A stretch of 64,000 nt of DNA from Solidesulfovibrio alcoholivorans DSM 5433 (GTDB taxonomy: Bacteria > Desulfobacterota > Desulfovibrionia > Desulfovibrionales > Desulfovibrionaceae), in NCBI RefSeq assembly GCF_000702665.1, contig NZ_JNJA01000005.1, forward strand, positions 248,001-312,000, in the 5' to 3' direction. This document shows, piece by piece, positions 51,481 through 62,615 of the stretch (position 1 is the stretch's first letter; every line of letters begins with the position of its first letter). The notes under the pieces were generated by a model that saw nothing but the letters and a program-made list of their open reading frames with translations, had not been told where the DNA came from and made no database searches. A program made the translations under genes and the position numbers.

Positions 51481-53730
51481 ATGACCACGCCCCAGGATAT
51501 CCTCAAGCAGGTCTTCGGCTACGACCGCTTTCGCGGCCCCCAGCAGGAGGTCATCGACCACGTTTGCGCGGGCGGCGACGCGCTGGTCGTCATGCCGACA
51601 GGCGGCGGCAAGTCGCTGTGCTACCAGATCCCGGCATTGATTTTACCGGGCACGGCCGTGGTCGTTTCGCCGCTGATTGCGCTCATGCGCGATCAGGTCC
51701 GCGCGCTCGAAGCCCTGGGCGTGGCCGCGGCCGCGCTCCATTCCGGCCTTGGCGCGGGCGAGGCGCGGGAGGTGACGGCGCGCCTGGCTTCCGGCCGCCT
51801 GGACATTCTTTACGCCGCTCCGGAGCGGGTGATGACCCCGGCCTTCGCCGCGCTGCTCGAATCCGTTCCCCTGGCGCTTTTCGCCATCGACGAGGCGCAC
51901 TGCGTTTCGCAGTGGGGGCACGAGTTCCGGCCGGAATACCTGCAACTGGCGCAGCTCGCCGCGCGCTTTCCGGTCACGCCGCGTCTGGCCCTGACCGCCA
52001 CGGCCGACGGCCCCACGCGCGACGACATTCTCGTGCGCCTGGAATTGCGCCGCGCGCGCGTCTTCGCCACGGGCTTCGACCGGCCCAACATCCGCTACCG
52101 CGTCGAGGCCAAGGACCATCCGCGCCGGCGGCTGTTGCGTTTTATCCAGGACGAGCACCCCGGCCAGTCGGGCATCGTCTACCGGCTGTCGCGGCGCAAG
52201 GTCGAGGATCTGGCGGAGTGGCTCACGGCGCACGGCGTGCCGGCGCTGGCCTACCACGCCGGCCTTTCCGCCGCCGAACGGGACGCGCGCCAGGACCGCT
52301 TCATGCGCGAGGAAGGGCTGGTCATGGTCGCCACGGTCGCCTTCGGCATGGGCGTGGACAAGCCCGACGTGCGCTTCGTCGCCCATCTCGACCCGCCCAA
52401 GAGCCTCGAGGCCTACCACCAGGAAACGGGCAGGGCCGGGCGCGACGGTGAGCCGGCCGAGGCGCTGCTGCTCCACGCGCCGGCCGATTTCGTGGCCCTG
52501 CGCCACCTCATCGACCCCGAGGGCACGGGCGAAGGCCGCCGCCGCGTGGAGCTCTCCAAGCTCGACGCCATGGCCGGCTACTGCGAATGCGACGCTTGCC
52601 GCCGGGGCGTGCTGCTCGGCTACTTCGGCCAGGCGCTCGACGCGCCCTGTGGCAACTGCGACATCTGCCTCGACCCGCAGCCGGCAGTTCCCGCCACCGT
52701 TCCCGCGCAAAAGGCCCTGTCGTGCGTGTTCCGCACGGGGCAGCGCTTTGGCGCCGGACATATCATCGACGTGTTGCTCGGCAAGCCCACGACCCGGGCC
52801 GTGACGCTCGGCCACACCGAGCTTTCCACCTTCGGCATCGGCGCGGAACTGTCCAAGGACCAGTGGAAGGCGCTCATGCGCCGCTTGGCGGCCATGGGCG
52901 CGCTCGCGCCCCATCCCGAAGGCCACGGCGGATTGGTGCTGACGCCCGCGGCCTGGGATATCCTGAAGGGCCGGCGGGAATTTTCCATGCGCCTGCCCGA
53001 GGCGGCGGTGAAAACGCCGGGCGGGCGGACAGGCGGGCGGACGCGGCGGCGGGAAACGGAGCCGGTCCAGGACTGGATTCGCGAGGCGCTTCCCACGCCG
53101 GATGATCTTGCACTCTGGGAGGCGCTTCGCGCCTGGCGGGCGCAGACGGCCCGGGAGGCGGGCGTGCCGCCCTATGTGGTCTTCCAGGACCGCACCCTGG
53201 TCGCCGTGGCCGCGGCCAAGCCCGAAACCGCCCAGGCCCTGGCCGATCTCCCGGGCATGGGCCGGGCCAAGCTCGAAAAGTACGGCCACGAACTGCTGGC
53301 GATCCTGGACACGCACTGCGCCGCCCACGGCCGCCGGGTGTCGGACGTCGCCATCGAACCGGCCGAGGCCGTCGCCCGCCGCGAAGCCCGGGAAAAGTCC
53401 CCGAGCGCCACGGCCGCGGAGAGCCTGCGTCTTTTTCGGGAATGCGGCACGGCCGAGGAAGTGGCTGCGCAACGGGGGCTTGCGTTGACCACGGTGCACG
53501 GCCATCTGCTTTTTTTCGTGCGCCGGGGCGAGCTTGCCGCGTGCGAGGCCGCCGGGCTCGACGCGGCCGTGGCGGCGCGCGCCGAAGAGGTCATCCTGGA
53601 GGCGCGCCGGGCCAGGACCATGGGCCTGACGCCGGTCTACGACGCTCTGGGCGGGGAGGTGTCCTACGACGCTCTGCGCCATCTGGAAGCCGGCCTGTGG
53701 GCCGACGGCCGCCTGGGCGACGGCCGGTAA
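51481..53730 (+). CDS. recQ: ATP-dependent DNA helicase RecQ
   Basis: A 749-residue RecQ helicase. Motif [20 protein letters not shown], motif [22 protein letters not shown], motif [20 protein letters not shown] zinc-binding RQC region ([15 protein letters not shown] and CGNCDIC), winged helix, HRDC domain (about 545-625, [20 protein letters not shown]) and a long C-terminal extension with a helix-turn-helix ([22 protein letters not shown]). The extension resembles the HTH_40 module seen after RecQ in some bacteria. It unwinds DNA 3'-5' in recombination and repair. The ATG 51481 has no ribosome site, so coupling with the upstream gene is likely. Confidence 0.95.
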   Translation: MTTPQDILKQVFGYDRFRGPQQEVIDHVCAGGDALVVMPTGGGKSLCYQIPALILPGTAVVVSPLIALMRDQVRALEALGVAAAALHSGLGAGEAREVTARLASGRLDILYAAPERVMTPAFAALLESVPLALFAIDEAHCVSQWGHEFRPEYLQLAQLAARFPVTPRLALTATADGPTRDDILVRLELRRARVFATGFDRPNIRYRVEAKDHPRRRLLRFIQDEHPGQSGIVYRLSRRKVEDLAEWLTAHGVPALAYHAGLSAAERDARQDRFMREEGLVMVATVAFGMGVDKPDVRFVAHLDPPKSLEAYHQETGRAGRDGEPAEALLLHAPADFVALRHLIDPEGTGEGRRRVELSKLDAMAGYCECDACRRGVLLGYFGQALDAPCGNCDICLDPQPAVPATVPAQKALSCVFRTGQRFGAGHIIDVLLGKPTTRAVTLGHTELSTFGIGAELSKDQWKALMRRLAAMGALAPHPEGHGGLVLTPAAWDILKGRREFSMRLPEAAVKTPGGRTGGRTRRRETEPVQDWIREALPTPDDLALWEALRAWRAQTAREAGVPPYVVFQDRTLVAVAAAKPETAQALADLPGMGRAKLEKYGHELLAILDTHCAAHGRRVSDVAIEPAEAVARREAREKSPSATAAESLRLFRECGTAEEVAAQRGLALTTVHGHLLFFVRRGELAACEAAGLDAAVAARAEEVILEARRARTMGLTPVYDALGGEVSYDALRHLEAGLWADGRLGDGR

Positions 53731-53754
53731 ACCGCGCTCCTGCCGCCAACGCGA

Positions 53755-53789
53755 AACGCCGGCCCGGACAGCGCGTCCGGGCCGGCGTT
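53755..53789. terminator. Bidirectional terminator between recQ and acs
   Basis: Perfect 15-base arms (53755-53769 and 53775-53789) around AGCGC; followed by TTTTCC on the plus strand and by TTTCGC on the minus. It serves both convergent genes. Confidence 0.9.
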
Positions 53790-53817
53790 TTCCTCGTGCG
53801 GCTTCCCGCGACGGCGG

Positions 53818-55800
<1,983 letters not shown>

Positions 55801-56131
55801 GGTTTCCCCCGGTGTTGGGATGTTGGGTCGATGTCAGGCGGACCTTGCCGCAATCGGGCCGGCCCGGCCAGGAATTTTCGGTAAATGGCGGCTCGAAATC
55901 CATAAACCCATAGGGAAGGATCGCAAAGGCCGTTTATCGAGGAATTGACGCCGTTCATCGAAAGCGCCGTCTGTGCGCGGCGCGGCGTCGGTGCGACGAT
56001 AAAAGGCGGCGAAGGCTTCGTCTTGGCCGCCCCGACAAAATCAAGCCATGCCTCCAGCCTCCCCCTTTCGGGGTAGTCCAGGAGGGGCCCCGGCCCCTCC
56101 TGGCCGCCGGAGGCATTTTCCCCCCAATAAC
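55801..56131. other. Intergenic region upstream of acs
   Basis: 331 bases. It holds the acs leader and hairpin element copy 6 (56070-56114), which serves the PHP gene. A GC-rich self-complementary patch (GGCCGGCCCGGCC, 55858-55870) lies near acs. No clear -10/-35 or sigma-54 promoter was found. Confidence 0.45.
56070..56114 (-). repeat. Intergenic hairpin element, copy 6
   Basis: On the minus strand, GCCTCCGGCGG then CCAGGAGGGGCC, a 2-base loop and GGCCCCTCCTGG (arms 56078-56089 and 56092-56103), then ACTACCCC. It starts 18 bases after the PHP gene stop. Confidence 0.8.
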
Positions 56132-56797
56132 TCAGTCCATGCGGCCGGGGCCGAGGATGCGGGAGACGATGTCGCGGGAGTTGGCTTCGGCGCGCAGGTA
56201 TTCCTCGTGGCTGAGGCCCGCGCCGAGCGCCACTTTCTTGCGCCGGTCCTGGGAGACGAGGTCGTCCGGGGCGTGGGCGTCGTTGTCGATGACGAGTTTG
56301 GCCCCGAAACGCCTGGCCATGGCGGCCACGTGGCCGTTGGTCAGGCTGTGCCCCTTGCGCGTGGTGATTTCGAGGGCCACGCCGCGTTCGGCGGCGAGCG
56401 CCGTTTCCTCTGGCGTGATGAGGCCCGGGTGGGCCAGGATGTCCACGCCGGCCTCGATGGCGGCGAGGTTGGTGCCGATCTCCACGGGCTCGACGATGGT
56501 TTCGCCGTGCACGACCACGAGCTGCGCCCCGCGTTCGCGGGCCATTTCCACCATGTGGGGAATGAGCGGCGGCGGCACGTGGGTGATCTCCACGCCCGTG
56601 ATCACCGTGACGCCGAGAAAGGGGCCGGTCTCGGCCACGAACCGGCCGATGTTCGTCAGGATGAGGTCCAGGTTGGAGAAGTCGGCATGGTCGGTCATGG
56701 CCATGGCGCGGTAGCCGGCCTTGGCCGCGCGCCGGGCCAGTTCCGCGGGGATGAGCTCGCCGTCGGAAAACGTGGTGTGGGTGTGCAGGTCGATCAT
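56132..56797 (-). CDS. PHP-domain phosphoesterase
   Basis: A 221-residue PHP-fold metal enzyme. Metal ligands in order: HTHTTFSDGELIP, AMTDHADFSN, GVEITHVPPP, VVHGETIVEP, DILAHPGLIT and VIDNDAHAPDD. The family includes histidinol phosphatases and nucleotide phosphoesterases; the substrate is unknown. It follows the DUF151 gene by 4 bases, and the ATG 56795-56797 has TAGGGCC before it, a weak site, so translation is probably coupled. It is the last gene of miaB-DUF151-PHP and ends before hairpin element 6. Confidence 0.87.
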   Translation of the reverse strand: MIDLHTHTTFSDGELIPAELARRAAKAGYRAMAMTDHADFSNLDLILTNIGRFVAETGPFLGVTVITGVEITHVPPPLIPHMVEMARERGAQLVVVHGETIVEPVEIGTNLAAIEAGVDILAHPGLITPEETALAAERGVALEITTRKGHSLTNGHVAAMARRFGAKLVIDNDAHAPDDLVSQDRRKKVALGAGLSHEEYLRAEANSRDIVSRILGPGRMD

Positions 56798-56801
56798 GGC
56801 C

Positions 56802-57296
56802 CTACATTTTGTATTTGGTGTCGTTTAAGTCGAACTGTTCGAGCAACTCCGTCCATTTGTCCGTGTCGTCGCTGGAAAAGGCCGGCACGCTCGAATCCTT
56901 GGCCTCATTGGCCACCTGTTCGATGACCGTTTCGGACACCAGGATGGGCGACTTGGCGCGAAGGGCCAGGGCGATGGCGTCGGAAGGGCGGCTGTCGATG
57001 CGCCGGATGCCGCCTTCGACCTCCACCTCGATATCGGCGTAGTAGGTGCCTTCCGTCAACTCCGTGACGTTGACGGCCACCACGTGCGCGTCGAGCTTCT
57101 GGATCATGTGCAGCAGCAGGTCGTGGGTCATGGGCCGCGGCAGCACCACGTCGTTGAGGGCCAGGGAGATGGCCATGGCCTCCATCGCGCCGATCCAGAT
57201 GGGCAGGACGGTCTTTTCCTCCATGTCCTTGAGGATGAGCACGGGGACCTGGGACTCTTCGTCAAGCGCCAGTCCGAACACTTTCATTTCAATCAT
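56802..57296 (-). CDS. Bifunctional nuclease family protein (DUF151)
   Basis: A 164-residue BFN/DUF151 protein: MIEMKVFGLALDEESQVPVL, LPIWIGAMEAMAISLAL, RPMTHDLLLHMIQKLDA, TYYADIEVEVEGG and DSRPSDAIALALRAKSPI are the family blocks. Plant members cut RNA and DNA; the bacterial role is less clear. Its acidic C-terminus (SSDDTDKWTELLEQFDLN) is variable. The ATG 57294-57296 has GGAG about 7 bases before it and overlaps the miaB end by 8 bases, so it is coupled with miaB. Confidence 0.9.
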   Translation of the reverse strand: MIEMKVFGLALDEESQVPVLILKDMEEKTVLPIWIGAMEAMAISLALNDVVLPRPMTHDLLLHMIQKLDAHVVAVNVTELTEGTYYADIEVEVEGGIRRIDSRPSDAIALALRAKSPILVSETVIEQVANEAKDSSVPAFSSDDTDKWTELLEQFDLNDTKYKM

Positions 57297-58629
57297 GATC
57301 GGCCTCCGCCTCCCCGATCAGGGAGTGCTTTTTGGCTTGGCGGATGCGCGCCCGGACGAGGCTTCCCGTTGCGTCGGCCGTCCCGGGCAGGGCCATGTTG
57401 ACGATGCGCCCGCCGGGATCGCGCCCCTGCCAGGACGGGCCGTCGGGGCCGTCCCTGCGGCTTTTGCCCTCGATGAGCACTTCCGTGACCATGCCGACCT
57501 GGGCGGCCAGGGCCGCTGTCAGCCGCGCGTCGAGCAGCGTCTGGAGCGCGGCCAGGCGGGCGGATTTGACGTCCTGGGCGACCTTGGGCTCCAGGCGTTC
57601 GGATGCGGTTCCCGGCCTGTCACAGTACATGAAGGAGAAACCGCTATCAAATCCTACAGCACGGACGAGATCGAGGGTCAAGCGAAAGTCGGCGTCCGTC
57701 TCTCCCGGGAAGCCGACGATGAGGTCCGTGGTCAGGGACACGTCGGGCCTGGCCCGGCGCAGCTTTTCCACCAGGCGCAGGTAGGCGGCCGTGTCGTAGC
57801 CCCGGCCCATGCGCGCAAGCACCGCGTCCGAGCCGGATTGCACCGGCAGGTGCAGCGCCGGGCACAGCTGGGGCAGGTCGGCGAAGCGGGCGATGACGTC
57901 GTCGCTTAAGTCCTTGGGGTGGGAGGTGGTGAAACGGATGCGGGCGATGCCGGGCACCGCGGCCACGGCGTCGAGCAGCGCGGCGAAGCGCGTGCCGTCG
58001 CCGGCGGCGTCCAGGCCGTAGCTGTTGACGTTTTGGCCAAGGAGCGTCACCTCGCGCACGCCGCGCGCGGCAAGCTCGCGCACCTCCGCGACGACCGCCG
58101 GCAGGCTGCGGGATTTCTGCCGCCCGCGCACGAAGGGCACGATGCAGTAGGCGCAGAAGTTGTCGCAGCCCTGCATGATGGACACGAACGCCTTGGGCGG
58201 GAGCCTGTCCTCGGGCCATGTCTGCTCGCGCTCGGGGTAGGTCTCGGTGAAATCCAGAAGCGACAGGCGCAGGCCGGGTTCGTCGACGATGCGCGCCAGG
58301 GCGCGCGGCGCCCCGGCCAGACCGTCGGTGCCGAACACCAGTCGCACCATGGGGAAGCGCCGCCACAGCGCCGTGCCGATCTGCTGCGCCGTGCAGCCGC
58401 CCACGGCCACGAAGGCGCGCGGGTTGCCGCCGTGGCGGTCGGCGATGCGGCCCAGCTCGCTGGCCACTTTCTGCTCCGGTTTGTCGCGCACGGAGCAGGT
58501 GAAAAGAATAAATATTTCCGCCTGATCCTCCAGAGCCGGCGTGAACCCCTGGGAAACGAGGGAGCGGGTCAGCCAGTCGCCGTCGCCGACGTTCATCTGG
58601 CAGCCCATGGTCGTGATGTGAAATTTCAT
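57289..58629 (-). CDS. miaB: tRNA-2-methylthio-N6-isopentenyladenosine synthase (MiaB)
   Basis: A 446-residue radical-SAM methylthiotransferase. The N-terminal UPF0004 domain holds Cys10 (TMGCQMN), FTCSVRDKPEQK and VGGCTAQQ, ligands of the auxiliary [4Fe-4S] cluster; the radical-SAM motif is GCDNFCAYCIVPFVRGRQKS. The TRAM domain closes the protein (EVLIEGKSRRDGPDGPSWQG ...). It adds a methylthio group to i6A37 of tRNA. The usual NTCSVR reads FTCSVR here. The ATG 58627-58629 has no clear ribosome site. It is the first gene of the three-gene minus string. Confidence 0.95.
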   Translation of the reverse strand: MKFHITTMGCQMNVGDGDWLTRSLVSQGFTPALEDQAEIFILFTCSVRDKPEQKVASELGRIADRHGGNPRAFVAVGGCTAQQIGTALWRRFPMVRLVFGTDGLAGAPRALARIVDEPGLRLSLLDFTETYPEREQTWPEDRLPPKAFVSIMQGCDNFCAYCIVPFVRGRQKSRSLPAVVAEVRELAARGVREVTLLGQNVNSYGLDAAGDGTRFAALLDAVAAVPGIARIRFTTSHPKDLSDDVIARFADLPQLCPALHLPVQSGSDAVLARMGRGYDTAAYLRLVEKLRRARPDVSLTTDLIVGFPGETDADFRLTLDLVRAVGFDSGFSFMYCDRPGTASERLEPKVAQDVKSARLAALQTLLDARLTAALAAQVGMVTEVLIEGKSRRDGPDGPSWQGRDPGGRIVNMALPGTADATGSLVRARIRQAKKHSLIGEAEADHD

Positions 58630-59116
58630 GGCTGGAATGAGGATAATGCACGACAGGCCGGGGGTAAAGGGCGGGGAGGCGGCTCGCCGGGAACCGCGTC
58701 GCCGGTCCCGGTCGGGACGCTGGCGCGGGCGTTCAAGTTACGGAGCAGCAAGCGCGCGGGGACGGTTTCTCCTTTGGGGTGACGCGGGGCGCGATGCCCT
58801 TGCAGGCAAGCTCTTCCCTGCGCATCGCGCGAATGTTGCCCGAAGGGCAATTCTTGCCGGGCAAGGGTGTGTGATTGTCTTTATAATATTCTGATTTTAT
58901 TGTAAATAATGAGTTTTTATGCATGGCTTACGGATTGCATGTAACCTGCGTCCGTCGTCTGTGAGCGACTTGAACCAGTGTTCCCCGGTAACTGGCTGCG
59001 CCGGGCCGAGGTCCCGGCCGGGGGTGACGCCCTCGGCGAGGGCCGGCCGCACGATTGCCATTGCGTCTTGTCATAATCCGCGCCCAAGCGAGGCTGCGGC
59101 GGATGGAGCGTATCCT
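58630..59116. other. Divergent intergenic region, partly AT-rich
   Basis: 487 bases between miaB and the next hypothetical gene. A GC-rich left part is followed by two hairpins (TTGCCC-GAA-GGGCAA, 58836-58850; TTGCCGGGCAA, 58854-58864) and an AT-rich patch with TATAAT (58882-58887), but no -35 at the right distance. No gene seen. Confidence 0.5.
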
Positions 59117-59785
59117 ATGAGTGTCTCCGGCATCTCCGATTCCGAATGCATTGAAGGCTCGCTTTTCCTGACGCATCAGAAGGCTGTGGAGCGAGGAGCC
59201 TCGTTTCATGAGACCCTCAACATGATGACGGGGGAGCGCACGGATCTCTTGCAGAGGCCAATCAGTGGCGTCGCGTATTCGATAATGCGGGTGCCTGCCG
59301 CCACAGGCAGTGATGCGGCATCGGATGGGGACTTCGTATCGTGCCCGACGCCGGACTCCTTATGGCGCATGGATGCGTTGCGAACCCAGGTCGCCGAAGA
59401 CACGCCGGCGGTCGAAGAGGTGCTTGCCAATTGTATCGAGCAGGCGGGGATCGATCCCTCGCGCGATTTTTCCATGACGGTGACCTACGACGAGGCTGGG
59501 GAAAGCCAGATCCATGTCGGTCGGGACCATCCCCAATGGCAGGCTGTCGAGAACCTTTTCCAGGACAATTCCGCGCTGCGTTCGGATGTTCTGGGCCTCT
59601 GGAATCAACAGGGCGTATTGGCCGACATGCGGGTGGTGGCGGGTATTGTGAACGAAAACGCCGCTGCCGGGCAGGAGGGCATCACCGAAGCCTGGCTTGC
59701 CCATGGCCACGCCGACCTCGTCGCGGGCCGGCAAAACGCCGCCACCCTGCGCTACCAGGACGGAAGGCTGGATTTCCCCTCATAA
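59117..59785 (+). CDS. Hypothetical protein
   Basis: A 222-residue soluble protein that I do not recognise. It is acidic, with Cys in ISDSECIEG and VSCPTPDSLWRMDALRTQVAE and a helical C-terminus (VLGLWNQQGVLADMRVVAGI, VNENAAAGQEGITEAWLAHG). The segment DPSRDFSMTVTYDEAGESQI reads like an alternating beta pair. There is no signal peptide. Composition is slightly less GC-rich than its neighbours. A frame runs from 58919, but the ATG 59117 has GGAG 8 bases upstream. It is alone on a plus transcript. Confidence 0.65.
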   Translation: MSVSGISDSECIEGSLFLTHQKAVERGASFHETLNMMTGERTDLLQRPISGVAYSIMRVPAATGSDAASDGDFVSCPTPDSLWRMDALRTQVAEDTPAVEEVLANCIEQAGIDPSRDFSMTVTYDEAGESQIHVGRDHPQWQAVENLFQDNSALRSDVLGLWNQQGVLADMRVVAGIVNENAAAGQEGITEAWLAHGHADLVAGRQNAATLRYQDGRLDFPS

Positions 59786-60094
59786 TCGCCGCGACGGTCG
59801 GGGCAGGAGGGATGGCGACCCGGGCCCGACAAGCCTTGCCCCCACGCGTGGGAAGCCGCGTAGGGCTCCTTGCCGCGCGCAGTGCCCGTCGGCGGTGTTG
59901 TCCGCCCTGCACGAGACCCGCCGAAGAACGTCTGCTTCCGCGTTGCCCCCGTATTTTCCTGCCGGCATCCGCCTTGTCCTCGTCACAAGGAAGGGGCACA
60001 ACCCTGGAGTATGGGCGGAAGGAGTGCCTTACGCGAGCCCGCGCCCGTGTGCGAAAGCCTGCCAGGGCCGCTTCCGCGAGCGCAGGGGGATGCC
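59786..60094. other. Intergenic region
   Basis: 309 bases before the cytochrome gene. It holds the palindrome CCCACGCGTGGG (59841-59852) and a CCTTGT/ACAAGG inverted pair (59972-59990). The cytochrome frame is open through the right half of it, but the Arg/Pro-rich translation looks non-coding. Confidence 0.5.
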
Positions 60095-60673
60095 ATGCCT
60101 TTTTCCGAAAATGCCACGGACTACGACCCCGTCTGGAAGACGATCCATTGGCTGACCGTCGCCATCGTGCTTGCCCTGTTCGTCCTGGGCGGCCTGATGT
60201 CCCGTGCCACGCCGTCGCTGGTCATGTGGCACGAATCCCTGGGGCTTTGCCTCCTGCTGCTGACGCTTGCGCGCCTGGTTTGGCGCTTCGGGCATGCCTC
60301 GCCGCCGCTTCCCGGCGGGTTGCGGCCGTGGGAGGCCTTTGCCGCCGTGGCCGTGCACAGGCTTTTTTACGCGTGTCTCCTCCTGCAACCGCTCATCGGC
60401 TGGAGCCTCTATTCGCTTTCGCCAGTGCCGCGGGCCTTTTTCGGGCTTTTCCCCATCCCCAAGCTGCCCTGGGGCGGCCTTGCCGGAGCGGGGGCGCGGG
60501 AGTTGCTTGCCGGCGCGCACGGGGCCGTGGCCGCGCTTCTCGCACTGCTTTTTTTCCTGCACGCCGGCGCGGCCATGAAGCACCATTTCGTGCTGCGCGA
60601 CAACGTGCTCCTGCGCATGGCCCCGGCCGGGCTTGCGCCATTGCTCGGTCGCCTGCGGGGACGCGGCCGTTGA
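60095..60673 (+). CDS. Cytochrome b561-family protein
   Basis: A 192-residue four-helix membrane cytochrome. His residues at 18 (IHWLTV), 46 (MWHESLG), 88 (VHRLFY), 142 (AHGAVA), 156 (LHAGAA) and 163/164 (KHHFV) include the usual two haem pairs. It should oxidise quinol or pass electrons between the membrane pool and a periplasmic partner, as in the YodB/CybB group. The frame is open upstream, but ATG 60095 gives the standard length and is preceded by AGGGGGATGCC. It lies 22 bases before the broken TSUP gene. Confidence 0.87.
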   Translation: MPFSENATDYDPVWKTIHWLTVAIVLALFVLGGLMSRATPSLVMWHESLGLCLLLLTLARLVWRFGHASPPLPGGLRPWEAFAAVAVHRLFYACLLLQPLIGWSLYSLSPVPRAFFGLFPIPKLPWGGLAGAGARELLAGAHGAVAALLALLFFLHAGAAMKHHFVLRDNVLLRMAPAGLAPLLGRLRGRGR

Positions 60674-60695
60674 TCCCTGTTGCGGAGGTCGCCCC

Positions 60696-61003
60696 TTGTC
60701 GCCCGAGGGAGTGCATGATTTCGGCTCCATCCTGCTTGGCCTTGGCGTCGGCGCGTACGGCACGCTGATCGGAGCCGGCGGCGACATCATCCACGTGCCG
60801 GCCCTGGTCAATATTCTGTCCTTTCCCGTGCACGTGGCCACGGCCACGTCCCATTTCATCCTGGCGAGCATGGCCCTCGCCGGGCGCTCAGCCATGTCTT
60901 CACCGGCGTGTTCGTCCACGGCGTGCACCGTACGATCTGCCTCGCCCCGGGCGCGATGGTGGGCGCGCAGGCCGGCGCGCGCATCCTGACCCAGGCTTTT
61001 TGA
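60696..61003 (+). pseudogene. TSUP-family (TauE/SafE) permease remnant
   Basis: A relic of a sulfite-exporter-type permease (TSUP). From TTG 60696 (GGAGG 7 bases upstream) it reads GLGVGAYGTLIGAGG, which is the start of the family, but it joins directly to DIIHVPALVNIL and FPVHVATATSHFILASMALAG, which belong to the second half. The region between the two homologous GxxGxxxGxGG motifs (roughly 100 residues or more) is missing, as if lost by recombination. After SMALAG the frame breaks: adding one base after 60884 restores GTLSHVFTGVFVHGVHRTIC, then [17 protein letters not shown] and a TGA at 61001-61003. Two lesions make it non-functional. Confidence 0.75.
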
Positions 61004-61169
61004 AGGGAGGGGCCAATATTTCCTTTTGCCTTGCCGCGTCCTGCCCGATGCGGTACCGGGGGAGTGTGGGTTCAGGCTTCCCCCGCGCGGTGGGGGTGAT
61101 CTTTCCGTGACCGCGCGACCGAAGTTTCGGCCGCCAAACCGTTTCCCGAAGCCCGGGAAGGAGGGCTTG

Positions 61170-62570
<1,401 letters not shown>

Positions 62571-62615
62571 CAACGCTTCCGGCAGCCGGCCGACGTGCCG
62601 GAAAGGCGGTGCCTT

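Noticed and set aside
55801..55960. Sigma-54 promoter in front of acs
   Set aside because: GG and GC dinucleotides are frequent in this GC-rich stretch, but none are spaced by ten bases in a TGGCAC/TTGC context.
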